From Sphingobium sp. DEHP117 (lineage in GTDB: Bacteria; Pseudomonadota; Alphaproteobacteria; Sphingomonadales; Sphingomonadaceae): 64,000 nucleotides of DNA. Below are positions 26,799 through 35,166 of the stretch, piece after piece. Made by a program: the position numbers and the translations under genes. Below the pieces are notes generated by a model. It was not told the DNA's origin, did no database searches, and saw nothing but the letters and a program-made list of their open reading frames with translations. Where the stretch lies: positions 411,001-475,000 of the forward strand of contig NZ_JAPFBJ010000002.1 in NCBI RefSeq assembly GCF_030867385.1. Reading direction: 5' to 3'. The stretch's first letter is position 1; the number at the start of each line of letters is the position of its first letter.

Positions 26799-27784
26799 GC
26801 GGAGAAGGAGGGGCGAGCCTGATGGCGGATAACGGTGCTGGCGGTGAGAAGGCGAAGGCTTTGAGCCGCCCGCGTGGGTTGGGGCGCGGACTTTCGGCCT
26901 TGCTGGGCGAGGCGCATGGGGAGGAGCCGGCAAACGCCGCGCGCGCGGAGGGCGGCGGTGCCGCTCCGGCGGGTCGTGTCGTTCATCATCTTGATATTTC
27001 AGCCATTTCTCCACACCCTGATCAGCCGCGCCGCAGTTTTGACGAAGCTGCCCTGCAGGAGTTGACGGACAGCATCGCCCAGCGCGGCGTGATCCAGCCC
27101 ATCCTCGTCCGGGAAATGGAACCGGGGCGTTACCAGCTGGTGGCAGGGGAACGGCGCTGGCGCGCGGCGCAGCGGGCGCGTCTCCACCAGATCCCGGCGA
27201 TCATCCGCCCGCTTTCGGATGCGGAGACGCTGGAAATAGCGCTGATCGAGAACATCCAGCGGCAGGATCTCAATCCGGTCGAGGAAGCGGAGGCATGTTC
27301 GCGGCTGATCGCGCAATTCGGGCATAGCCAGGAAGCCTTGGGCAAGCTGGTGGGCAAATCTCGCAGTCATGTCGCGAACCTGATGCGTCTGCTCGACCTT
27401 CCGGCCTCTGTGCTGGAAGCTGTGCGGGGCGGCCAGCTGGGCATGGGCCATGCCCGCGCGTTGATCGGCGTTGAGGGCGCGGCGCAGCTCGCACGCCAGA
27501 TCATCGAGCGCGGGCTTTCGGTGCGGCAGGTGGAAAAGCTGGCGCAGCAAGCCAAGGGCCGGGAGGCAAAAGGCGAGGCCGCACCGAAAAAGCTTCGCGC
27601 TGGTGCGGAGAACGGTGCGCGCGATGCGGATATCGTTGCGCTGGAGCAGCATCTGGCTGACCTGATCGGCGTGAAGGTGTCGATCGATCATGCGGTGGGT
27701 GGAGGCGGCGCGCTGACGCTGCGCTATTCGACGCTCGATCAGCTCGATATGCTGTGCCAGCGTCTTTCCGGCGACGCGATTTGA
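26795..27784 (+). CDS. parB: Chromosome partitioning protein ParB
   Basis: ParB binds parS, clamps and slides on DNA by CTP hydrolysis and stimulates ParA. In this 329-residue protein the N-terminus has RGLGRGLSALLGE (28-39, the ParA-contact region). The CTP-binding segments follow: PHPDQPRRSFDEAAL near 73, LVAGERRWRAAQ near 115 (GERR 118-121) and ENIQRQDLNPVEEA near 152. A helix-turn-helix near 175-200 includes VGKSRSHVANLMRLL, and a C-terminal dimerisation domain ends the protein. The ATG at 26795 overlaps the parA stop; an ATG at 26822 is possible. Confidence 0.95.
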   Translation: MSGEGGASLMADNGAGGEKAKALSRPRGLGRGLSALLGEAHGEEPANAARAEGGGAAPAGRVVHHLDISAISPHPDQPRRSFDEAALQELTDSIAQRGVIQPILVREMEPGRYQLVAGERRWRAAQRARLHQIPAIIRPLSDAETLEIALIENIQRQDLNPVEEAEACSRLIAQFGHSQEALGKLVGKSRSHVANLMRLLDLPASVLEAVRGGQLGMGHARALIGVEGAAQLARQIIERGLSVRQVEKLAQQAKGREAKGEAAPKKLRAGAENGARDADIVALEQHLADLIGVKVSIDHAVGGGGALTLRYSTLDQLDMLCQRLSGDAI

Positions 27785-27823
27785 TACCGTGATTGCTGCC
27801 GCGATGCTCGCGCGTCGCGCCTC

Positions 27824-28435
27824 ATGTCATCATACCCCAACCGAGGAAAGCCATTGACCCAACGCGAAGCCGCTTACCCTGTTCTTCCCATGTTTCTCGA
27901 TCGCTGGTCCCCCCGGGCGTTTGCACGCAAGCCCATTGGTGAGGAAACGCTCAAGACAGTGGTAGAGGCGGCGCGCTGGGCGCCTTCGAGCATGAACTAC
28001 CAGCCGTGGCGCTTCGTCTATGCCCTCAATGGCGACGCACACTGGGAGGCCTTTCTGGCCGCGCTGGTGCCCGGCAATCAGCTCTGGGCCGCGAACGCCT
28101 CCGCGTTGATTTTCGTAGTTTCCGATACAATTTTAGAGGCCTACGGAAAGCGTGGTCCCTCCCATAGTCACAGCTTTGACTCAGGCGCCGCGTGGATGGC
28201 CATGGCCTTGCAGGCACACAGCATGGGCCTCATCACCCATGGCATGACGGGGGTCGATTTCGATGCTGCGGCCAAGGCCGTCAATCTACCCGAAGATTTT
28301 CGTGTGGAAGCCGCGATCGCGCTGGGCTATCAAGGCGATGCAACGGATCTCCCGGAGCCGCTCCGCGCCCGCGAAGTGCCGAGCGACCGTCGCCCTATCA
28401 GCAAAACCTTGTTTGCGGGGGCTTTTCCGGGCTGA
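27824..28435 (+). CDS. Nitroreductase family protein
   Basis: A 203-residue FMN-dependent oxidoreductase of the nitroreductase fold. It shows LDRWSPRAFARKPI near 25 and AARWAPSSMNYQPWRFVYA near 48 (FMN ribityl/phosphate contacts). DSGAAWMAMALQAHSMGLITH near 123 is the flavin/dimer helix, and AAIALGYQGD follows near 167. Substrate and physiological role are unknown. It follows parB by 39 bases. Confidence 0.85.
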   Translation: MSSYPNRGKPLTQREAAYPVLPMFLDRWSPRAFARKPIGEETLKTVVEAARWAPSSMNYQPWRFVYALNGDAHWEAFLAALVPGNQLWAANASALIFVVSDTILEAYGKRGPSHSHSFDSGAAWMAMALQAHSMGLITHGMTGVDFDAAAKAVNLPEDFRVEAAIALGYQGDATDLPEPLRAREVPSDRRPISKTLFAGAFPG

Positions 28436-28507
28436 GTGAGATTGTTTAGCCCTCACTAAAATAATACTTCTTTATCGCACACTAGGTATTTCAGGGAGCC
28501 GGGGAAG

Positions 28508-29800
28508 ATGGCCGACAGCGAAAACCCCGAGAGAGCCGAGAACAGGCTACAATATTGGATGTTCGCCGGTTTTGCAGGCGGTCTCGTCGCTGGCCTGGTG
28601 GCCTACAGCTTGGCGGACGGGGCGCCATGGATCAGCTGGACAGCCGCGAACATCACCGGTCCCATCGGCCAGATCTTCCTGCGGCTGCTCTTCATGCTGG
28701 TCATTCCCCTGCTGGTCTCGGCGCTGATCGTGGGCGTGGCAGAGATGCAGCAGATGCGTGCGCTGCGGTCTGTCGGCGTGCGCACGCTGGTCTACACGGT
28801 CTTCGTCTCGGCCATCTCGGTTGCGATCAGCCTTGCCGTCGTCAACCTGTTGCAACCTGGCGCGGGCGTCGACCCGCAAACCGCGCAGGCGCTCCTCGCC
28901 ACATCGGGTGACAATGCCCGATCCATCGTTGAGCATGCGGGAGAAGCCAAGACCGGCGTCCAGGCGCTGGTCGAGATCGTCCCCAGCAACTTCATCCACG
29001 CGATGAGCGAGAACGATATCCTTGCCGTGATGTTCTTCGCGCTGATGTTCGGAATCGGCTTCCTCGTCACCGATCCCGAGCGCACCGCAGTGTTGAAGTC
29101 GGGCATAGAGGGCCTGTTCGAGATCGCGATGCGGCTGATCGGCATTGTGATCCGCATGGCGCCGCTCGCCATCTTCTGTTTCATGTTCAACCTCGCCGCC
29201 TTGTTCGGGTGGGATCTGATCGTGCGGCTCTCCGCCTATGTCGGCGTGGTGTTGTTGGCGCTCTCGCTACAAATGTTCGGGGTGTTTCCGGCGTTACTGG
29301 CGCTGCTCGGGCGCAAGAGTCCGCTTGCCTTCTTTCGTGAGACGCAGGAGGCAAGCGTGATGGCGTTCGCAACCGCCTCCTCCAACGCCACTTTGCCCAC
29401 CTCGCTCCGGGTGGCGGACGAAAAGCTTAAACTACCCCGCCCGATCGCGCGCTTCGTGCTGACGATCGGCGCCACCGCCAATCAGAACGGCACGGCGATG
29501 TTCGAAGGCGTTACGGTCATCTTCCTCGCGCAGTTTTTCAGTGTCGATCTGACCCTCGGCCAGCAGCTGACCGTGATGCTGATCTGCATCTTGGGCGGGA
29601 TCGGCACGGCAGGTGTTCCCGCAGGATCCTTGCCGGTGATCGCGCTGATCTTGGGGACGATCGGCGTGCCGCCCGAAGGCATCGGGCTGGTGCTGGGCGT
29701 GGATCGGCTGCTCGACATGTGCCGCACGACCCTGAACGTCGTGGGCGATCTCGTCGCCGCGCAGGTGATCAGCGCACGCAGTGGGGTGACCGACGGCTGA
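28508..29800 (+). CDS. Dicarboxylate/amino acid:cation symporter (SDF family)
   Basis: A 430-residue member of the SDF/DAACS family (GltP/DctA-like), which co-transports acidic amino acids or C4-dicarboxylates with Na+ or H+. It has about eight helices plus two hairpins. HP1 is seen as FATASSNATLPTSL (serine-rich), TM7 as TIGATANQNGTAMFEGVT (the NMDGT-type cation site is NQNGT here), HP2 as GGIGTAGVPAGSL and TM8 as VDRLLDMCRTTLNVVGD. SD-like GGAG precedes ATG at 28508. Its stop abuts the stop of the convergent ridA-like gene. Confidence 0.9.
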   Translation: MADSENPERAENRLQYWMFAGFAGGLVAGLVAYSLADGAPWISWTAANITGPIGQIFLRLLFMLVIPLLVSALIVGVAEMQQMRALRSVGVRTLVYTVFVSAISVAISLAVVNLLQPGAGVDPQTAQALLATSGDNARSIVEHAGEAKTGVQALVEIVPSNFIHAMSENDILAVMFFALMFGIGFLVTDPERTAVLKSGIEGLFEIAMRLIGIVIRMAPLAIFCFMFNLAALFGWDLIVRLSAYVGVVLLALSLQMFGVFPALLALLGRKSPLAFFRETQEASVMAFATASSNATLPTSLRVADEKLKLPRPIARFVLTIGATANQNGTAMFEGVTVIFLAQFFSVDLTLGQQLTVMLICILGGIGTAGVPAGSLPVIALILGTIGVPPEGIGLVLGVDRLLDMCRTTLNVVGDLVAAQVISARSGVTDG

Positions 29801-30271
29801 TCAGGCCACTTCGAACATCGCCTCGACTTCGACCGCGCAATCGAACGGCAGCACCGCGACGCCGACGGTGGACCGCGCGTGGCGGCCGGCCTCGCCGAAG
29901 ACTTCGACCATCAGGTCCGACGCGCCGTTCATGATCGCGGGCAACGGCGCATAATCGGGCGCGGCATTGATGAAGCCGCCGAGGCGCACGCAGCGCGTGA
30001 CCTTGTCCAGATCACCCACAATTGCCTTGAGCTGCGCGATGACATTAAGGCCGCAGAGCCGCGCCGCCTCCTTGCCCGCTTCATCGGAAACATTGGCGCC
30101 CAGCTTGCCCTTGTGGCGGCCCGCCAGAGTCCCATCCGCGCCAAAGCAGACCTGGCCCGCGATCACGACGAGATTGCCGCTCCGCACCGCAGGCACATAA
30201 TTGGCGGCGGGGGCGGGAGCGGGGGGCAGCGTGATACCCAGCTCGGTCAGACGATCGTCGATCAGGCTCAT
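29801..30271 (-). CDS. RidA family protein (YjgF/YER057c/UK114)
   Basis: The 156-residue product is longer than classical RidA (about 130) and belongs to the branch with an N-terminal extension. It has AVRSGNLVVIAGQVCFGADG near 28, GKLGANVSDEAGKEAARLCGLN near 55, CVRLGGFINAAPDY near 92 and AGRHARSTVGVAVLPFD near 127, including the Arg that binds 2-imino acids in RidA. Deaminase activity on 2-iminobutyrate is the family role; this branch is less characterised. Convergent with the symporter, zero gap; upstream of it is rppH. Confidence 0.88.
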   Translation of the reverse strand: MSLIDDRLTELGITLPPAPAPAANYVPAVRSGNLVVIAGQVCFGADGTLAGRHKGKLGANVSDEAGKEAARLCGLNVIAQLKAIVGDLDKVTRCVRLGGFINAAPDYAPLPAIMNGASDLMVEVFGEAGRHARSTVGVAVLPFDCAVEVEAMFEVA

Positions 30272-30301
30272 GGAGACTTTCCTTGATGATGAGGTAAAAA
30301 A

Positions 30302-30772
30302 TCAGATCAGGTGCGCGAACTCGGCCAGAATGTCGCGGTAGAGCTTCTTCTTGAACGGCACGATCAGCTCCGGCAGATCCTCGGGCTTCACCCAGTTCCA
30401 GTCACGAAACTCCTGATGCTTGGTCGCGATGTTCACGTCACCGTCCGTACCGTGAAAGCGCATCAGAAACCAGGTCTGGCGCTGGCCGCGATATTTGCCG
30501 CCCCAGATCTGGCCGATCAGCTCGTCGGGCAGGTCGTAATAATGGTCTTCCTTGCTCTGCGCGATGATGCTGACGAGATCGGGGACGATCCCGGTCTCTT
30601 CCGCCAGCTCTCGATAGGCGGTCGCTCGGGCGTCTTCGCCTTCGTCGATACCGCCCTGCGGCATCTGCCACGCCTCGACCTTGCTATCGAGCCGCTGGCC
30701 GACGAAAACCAGACCATCCATATTGACGACCATCATCCCCACACAGGGGCGATAGGGAAGACTGTGCGGCAT
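30302..30772 (-). CDS. rppH: RNA pyrophosphohydrolase
   Basis: RppH removes pyrophosphate from 5'-triphosphorylated mRNA to trigger decay (Nudix fold). The 156-residue product has YRPCVGMMVVNMDGLVFVGQR near 7. A perfect Nudix box at 40-62 gives G-x5-E-x7-RELAEETGI. WQMPQGGIDEGE is the RppH signature, and the C-terminal DWNWVKPEDLPELIVPFKK is typical. It shares strand with ridA, 30 bases upstream of it. Confidence 0.93.
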   Translation of the reverse strand: MPHSLPYRPCVGMMVVNMDGLVFVGQRLDSKVEAWQMPQGGIDEGEDARATAYRELAEETGIVPDLVSIIAQSKEDHYYDLPDELIGQIWGGKYRGQRQTWFLMRFHGTDGDVNIATKHQEFRDWNWVKPEDLPELIVPFKKKLYRDILAEFAHLI

Positions 30773-30942
30773 AAATTTCTGTAACTCTTGCTATAAAAAG
30801 GCCCGGGGCTGTCGGGGTGCGATACAGTGGAAATATAGGAGATGCCTCGGCAAGCGTCCACCCGCCTTGTCGCGATTTCCCTAGGCAAAGAGTGTCGGCG
30901 AAAGCTTGACGGGCCGGATCAGGCGTGGAATGCGCTCAAGCC

Positions 30943-31935
30943 ATGGCAGAGAGCTGGAAATTGACCCTCCCCTGCACCCGTGCGGAGGCAGAAGCCATCA
31001 CGGATGATATGGGCGCGCTCGCGCTGCTGGATCCGCCGCCTGCACTGATGACGAGCGAAGCGGAAGAGGATGATCCGCTGAGCTGGCAGCTCCACGCCTA
31101 TTTCGAGGGGAAACCCTCGCGCAAGACCATCGCGCTGGTGCAGGCGATGCTGCCAAGCGCCGCCAAGGCCAAGCCGCAGCTGGAAAAATTGCCGGACGAG
31201 GATTGGGTGTCCCTGAGCCAGGAGGGAATGGAGCCGGTGGTTTCCGGCCGCTTCCACGTGCGCAATCGCGCAGAGGACACGGTGCCGGATGGCTTGACGC
31301 CGCTGCTGATCCCGGCCGGGCGCGCCTTCGGCACCGGCCAGCATCAGACGACGAGCGGCTGCCTTGCGATGCTCGACCGCTGCCGCCGGATCGGCGAACG
31401 GTTCGGCACCATCGCCGATATCGGGACGGGCACAGGGCTTCTTGCCTTCGCCGCACTGCGCCTGTGGCCGCAGGCGATCGTCACCGCGTCCGACATCGAC
31501 CCGGCGGCGGTCGAAGTCAGCGCCCATAATGCGGGGCGCAACGACGTGCGCCTCGGCCAGGGTCGGGGCGCGCTCGCGCTGTGCGTCGCGGCGGGGGCGG
31601 ATCATCCGCTGATACAGGCACGGGCGCCCTATCAGCTGGTGATCGCCAATATCCTCGCCGGGCCGTTGATCGAGCTCGCGCCTTCACTGAGCGCCATCCT
31701 GGCGGACGGCGGCACGTTGATTCTCGCCGGGTTACTCGATGAGCAGGCAGACTCCGTCATCCGCGCCTATCGCGCCGAGGGATTGCGGCTGGTGGACCGG
31801 CTGGAGGCAGGCGACACGCAGGGTCGGCACTGGCCGACGTTGCGGCTGCGCAAGCGCCCGGCGATCGGCTGGAAGCGCCCGCGTCGCGCAGACCCAGGCG
31901 CCCGGGGCGAGGTGCCCGGCTTCGGCAGCTGGTAG
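30943..31935 (+). CDS. prmA: Ribosomal protein L11 methyltransferase
   Basis: PrmA methylates lysines and the N-terminus of ribosomal protein L11 with SAM. In this 330-residue protein the N-terminal L11-recognition domain is followed by [15 protein letters not shown] near 127, the SAM motif [14 protein letters not shown] near 158, [12 protein letters not shown] near 180 and [15 protein letters not shown] (the NILA catalytic loop) near 230. The ATG at 30943 is chosen; a GTG at 30925 would add six residues. recF starts 11 bases after its stop. Confidence 0.93.
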   Translation: MAESWKLTLPCTRAEAEAITDDMGALALLDPPPALMTSEAEEDDPLSWQLHAYFEGKPSRKTIALVQAMLPSAAKAKPQLEKLPDEDWVSLSQEGMEPVVSGRFHVRNRAEDTVPDGLTPLLIPAGRAFGTGQHQTTSGCLAMLDRCRRIGERFGTIADIGTGTGLLAFAALRLWPQAIVTASDIDPAAVEVSAHNAGRNDVRLGQGRGALALCVAAGADHPLIQARAPYQLVIANILAGPLIELAPSLSAILADGGTLILAGLLDEQADSVIRAYRAEGLRLVDRLEAGDTQGRHWPTLRLRKRPAIGWKRPRRADPGARGEVPGFGSW

Positions 31936-31946
31936 CGCGGGCGAGG

Positions 31947-33014
31947 GTGCTCTCCCGCCTGACCCTGCGCGATTTCCGCAATCATGAAGACGCGCTGATC
32001 GTGCCCACCGCGCCGTTCGTGCTGCTCACGGGGGATAATGGCGCGGGCAAGACCAACATATTGGAGGCGGTGTCACTGCTGGTGCCGGGGCGCGGGCTGA
32101 GGGGGGCGCCGCTGTCCCGCATGGCGCGGCAGGGCGGGCCGGGCGGCTTTGGCGTAGCGGCGCAGGTCGATGGCGTGACGCTGGGCGCGGGTACATTTCC
32201 GCAAGCGCCGGACAGGCGACAGGTGCGCATCGGCGGCGCGGTTCAGCCCGCGTCCGCCCTTGCGGAATATCTCGCGGTCGTGTGGCTCACGCCCGCGATG
32301 GACCGGCTGTTCATGGACAGCGCAGGCGAGCGCCGCCGCTTTCTCGACCGGTTGACGCTGGCGCTCGATCCCGCCCATGCCGTTCACACCACCCGCTATG
32401 AGGCGGCAATGCGCGCTCGCAACAAGCTGCTGGCCGATCGGGGGCGAGGTTGGGACGAGCGATGGCTCGGCGCGCTGGAGGCGCAGATGGCCGAGCATGG
32501 CGCGGCGATGCAGGCCGCGAGGGCCGGGCTGGTGGCGCGCCTGCAAGACGCGCTGGCTGCGCGGCCTGACGGCGTTTTCGCGCGGCCGGAACTGGCGCTG
32601 TCCGGATGGGAGGGGGATGCGCGGCCGCTCGACGCCGTGCTGCGCGAGGGCCGCCGCCGAGACGCCGCCGCCGGGCGCACGCTCGCTGGCCCGCACCGGT
32701 CAGACCTCATCGTCACCCATGCGGAGAAGCATCAGGCCGCAGGTCTATGTTCCACCGGAGAGCAGAAGGCCTTGCTGTTGTCGATCATCCTCGGCCATGC
32801 CGCGCTGGTAGGGCACGAACAGGGGAGGCCGCCGGTGCTGCTGCTCGATGAAGTGGCGGCGCATCTAGACCCTGCCCGCCGTCTCGCCTTGTTCGTTCGG
32901 CTTGCGGATACCGGCAGCCAGATCTGGATGACCGGCACCGAATCTGCGCTGTTTGACGGGATCGGCGCGGCCAGCCGCCTGCATGTGGCAGACGGGCGGG
33001 TCAGCCCTGCTTGA
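31947..33014 (+). CDS. recF: DNA replication and repair protein RecF
   Basis: RecF loads RecA at gaps together with RecO and RecR. The 355-residue product starts with GTG ([15 protein letters not shown]). It has Walker [13 protein letters not shown] at 29-40, [24 protein letters not shown] near 112, the signature [14 protein letters not shown] near 268 and Walker [17 protein letters not shown] near 295. Unlike many bacteria, dnaA and dnaN are not adjacent. It converges with DUF3297, overlapping by 14 bases. Confidence 0.94.
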   Translation: MLSRLTLRDFRNHEDALIVPTAPFVLLTGDNGAGKTNILEAVSLLVPGRGLRGAPLSRMARQGGPGGFGVAAQVDGVTLGAGTFPQAPDRRQVRIGGAVQPASALAEYLAVVWLTPAMDRLFMDSAGERRRFLDRLTLALDPAHAVHTTRYEAAMRARNKLLADRGRGWDERWLGALEAQMAEHGAAMQAARAGLVARLQDALAARPDGVFARPELALSGWEGDARPLDAVLREGRRRDAAAGRTLAGPHRSDLIVTHAEKHQAAGLCSTGEQKALLLSIILGHAALVGHEQGRPPVLLLDEVAAHLDPARRLALFVRLADTGSQIWMTGTESALFDGIGAASRLHVADGRVSPA

Positions 33015-33282
33015 CGTCCTCGAACCAGGCCTCGACCGGGCCGGAAAGCTTGATCGTCAGCGGATTTCCGTGCCTGTCCCGCGCTTTTCCGGCGGCGACC
33101 CTGATCCACCCCTCCGAAATGCAATATTCCTCGACATCGGTGCGCACCCGGTCCTTGAAGCGGATGCCGATGCCGCGCTTCAGCACGTCCATATTGAAAT
33201 AGGGGCTGCTGGCGTTGACGGCAAGTCGGTCGGGCGGCGTGTCGCCCTGCGGCGCGGTGGCGGGAATATCGGTCTCGGTCAT
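33001..33282 (-). CDS. DUF3297 family protein
   Basis: A 93-residue small protein with the recognisable DUF3297 pattern: [14 protein letters not shown], then [32 protein letters not shown] and [16 protein letters not shown]. Function unknown; conserved in alpha- and betaproteobacteria from memory. Its last codons overlap the recF 3' end on the other strand. Confidence 0.87.
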   Translation of the reverse strand: MTETDIPATAPQGDTPPDRLAVNASSPYFNMDVLKRGIGIRFKDRVRTDVEEYCISEGWIRVAAGKARDRHGNPLTIKLSGPVEAWFEDVKQG

Positions 33283-33361
33283 GAAATCAGCGCCTAATAT
33301 GCGCGCGCGGCTTTATCAACTCCCTATCGCGGGCTAAGGGGTGGCGGAGGAGTTCCGCTGC

Positions 33362-34162
33362 GTGACAATCGACACTATTACCGCCGTCGTGCTGGCAGGC
33401 AGCAGGCCGGGCGCAGACCCGCTTGCGCAGGCGGCGGGTGTGCCGCTGAAGGCGCTGGTGCCCATTGCCGGGCGGCCGATGATCGACCATGTCGCGCGCG
33501 TGCTGACGGGCCACCCGCGCATCGGGCGCGTGGTGCTGATGGCCCAGCAGCCCGAGGCGCTGGCCGCCACGGCGCAGACGCAATGGCTGTCTCAGCATCC
33601 GGATATCGTCTTTCATGCCAGCGGCGCGGGGATCAGCCAGTCGCTGCTCGATTGGGCGGAGGCAAGCCCGCAAGCCCTGCCCGCGCTGGTGACGACGGCG
33701 GACAATGTGCTGCTCGATAACCGCATGATCGACGCCTTTCTGGCGGGCGTGGGCGAGGCGGACATCGCCGCCGCAATGGTGGAGCGGGCCGTGCTGAGGG
33801 CGGCCTATCCGCACTCGCGGCGCACCTGGCTCAAATTTCGCGGTGGCGCATGGTCGGGCGCGAACCTGTTCTGGCTCGGCGGACCCAATGCCAAACGCGC
33901 GCTACAGAAATGGCGAGAGATCGAGCAGGACCGTAAAAAGGGCTGGAAGATCGTGCGCGCGTTCGGGCCGACGTTATTGCTCGGTGCGGCGTTGCGGCTG
34001 GTGTCGGTGCATCAGGCCATCGCGCGCGCGGGCAGGGCCTTGGGTGTCAACGCGCGCATCGTGCCGATGCCGATGGCGGAGGCCTGCATCGATGCCGACA
34101 AGCCTGAAGACGTCGTGCTGATAGAGCGCATCATAGCTCACCGGCCGGGAGTAGGCGCGTGA
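33362..34162 (+). CDS. MobA-like NTP transferase domain protein
   Basis: A protein of about 266 residues with a nucleotidyltransferase-like Rossmann N-terminus: AVVLAGSRPGADPLA (the nucleotide-binding G-loop), a basic ALVPIAGRPMIDHVARVL, then ALVTTADNVLLDNRMID (metal Asp in TADN). It resembles uncharacterised proteins annotated as NTP transferase family. Product sugar or cofactor is unknown. The GTG at 33362 has GGAGGAG nine bases before it, better than an upstream GTG at 33341. It is coupled to the downstream transporter frame (GTGA at 34159). Confidence 0.75.
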   Translation: MTIDTITAVVLAGSRPGADPLAQAAGVPLKALVPIAGRPMIDHVARVLTGHPRIGRVVLMAQQPEALAATAQTQWLSQHPDIVFHASGAGISQSLLDWAEASPQALPALVTTADNVLLDNRMIDAFLAGVGEADIAAAMVERAVLRAAYPHSRRTWLKFRGGAWSGANLFWLGGPNAKRALQKWREIEQDRKKGWKIVRAFGPTLLLGAALRLVSVHQAIARAGRALGVNARIVPMPMAEACIDADKPEDVVLIERIIAHRPGVGA

Positions 34163-34191
34163 ACCCGGCAGGAACCGGGGAGGCCTCCGCC

Positions 34192-35082
34192 ATGCGCGGT
34201 GGATCGCGCGCGATCCTGCTCTGTGCGGCTGGCGTGGCGATGTTTTCCATGATGGACGTCTTGATGAAGGGCGCCTCACTTGCGGCAGGGGCCTACACCG
34301 CGCTGTTCTGGCGCAACATGCTGGCGACCCTGATGAGCGGAGCGGCGATGGCCAGAACGCCCTACCGCTGGCCGCCAGCCTCCGTGATGCGGCTCCATAT
34401 CCTCAGGGCCATGTTGATCGCGCCGATGGCATGGCTGTTTTTCTGGAGCCTCACCAAGCTTCCGCTTGCGGAAGTAATCGGCCTTTCGTTCATCGCGCCG
34501 ATCATCGCGTTGGCGCTTGCGCCGGTGCTGCTGGGTGAGAAGGTCCAGCCGAACGAGATTGGCGCTGCGCTGTTGGGCGTTGCGGGTGTGGCGATCATCC
34601 TCAGCGGCCGGTTCAGCGGCGCCTATTCGATCGACGCGCTGTGGGGGGCCGCCGCAGTGCTGGTTTCAGCCGCGCTCTTCGCTCTCAACCTGCTGGTGCA
34701 GCGGCGGCAGGCCCAGGTGGCGGGCGCGATCGAGGTGGCCTTTTTCCAGAATGTCTTCGTGCTGGCGCTGCTGCTGCCGTTCGCCCCCTGGATGATGGGC
34801 AGCGTCGGTTCGTTCAGCAGCTGGCTGGCGGTCGCCAGCGCCGCAGCTCTTACCGTTGGATCGCAGATCGCACTTTCGTCCGCTTATGCCCGCGCGCCGG
34901 CGAGCCGCCTGATCCCCCTAGAATACAGTGCATTCCTGTGGGCGTGCATCTGGGGCTGGCTGGTCTTTGCCGAGGTGCCTACGCTGACCGTGCTGGCGGG
35001 GGTGGTGCTGATCGTCGCCGCCTGCCTGCTCGCCGCGCGGCAAACGCCGGGCATCGCGCGCGTCGAGGCCGAATCGGCCTGA
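34192..35082 (+). CDS. DMT superfamily (EamA) transporter
   Basis: A ten-helix drug/metabolite transporter with two EamA repeats. Repeat one opens with LLCAAGVAMFSMMDVLMKG and includes FFWSLTKLPLAEVIGLSFIAPI. Repeat two includes LLVQRRQAQVAG and SAYARAPASRLIPLEYSAFLWA. The substrate is unknown. The ATG at 34192 has GGGGAGG eight bases upstream. A GTG at 34159 overlapping the previous stop would add 11 residues and is a real alternative. Confidence 0.86.
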   Translation: MRGGSRAILLCAAGVAMFSMMDVLMKGASLAAGAYTALFWRNMLATLMSGAAMARTPYRWPPASVMRLHILRAMLIAPMAWLFFWSLTKLPLAEVIGLSFIAPIIALALAPVLLGEKVQPNEIGAALLGVAGVAIILSGRFSGAYSIDALWGAAAVLVSAALFALNLLVQRRQAQVAGAIEVAFFQNVFVLALLLPFAPWMMGSVGSFSSWLAVASAAALTVGSQIALSSAYARAPASRLIPLEYSAFLWACIWGWLVFAEVPTLTVLAGVVLIVAACLLAARQTPGIARVEAESA

Positions 35083-35166
35083 AAGCGCGCGTCGACTCTT
35101 GACGGGGACTCCCGTGCCGGGGCATTGTCCGCGCACGGAACAAATCGGGAAAAACGGGGACTGACC

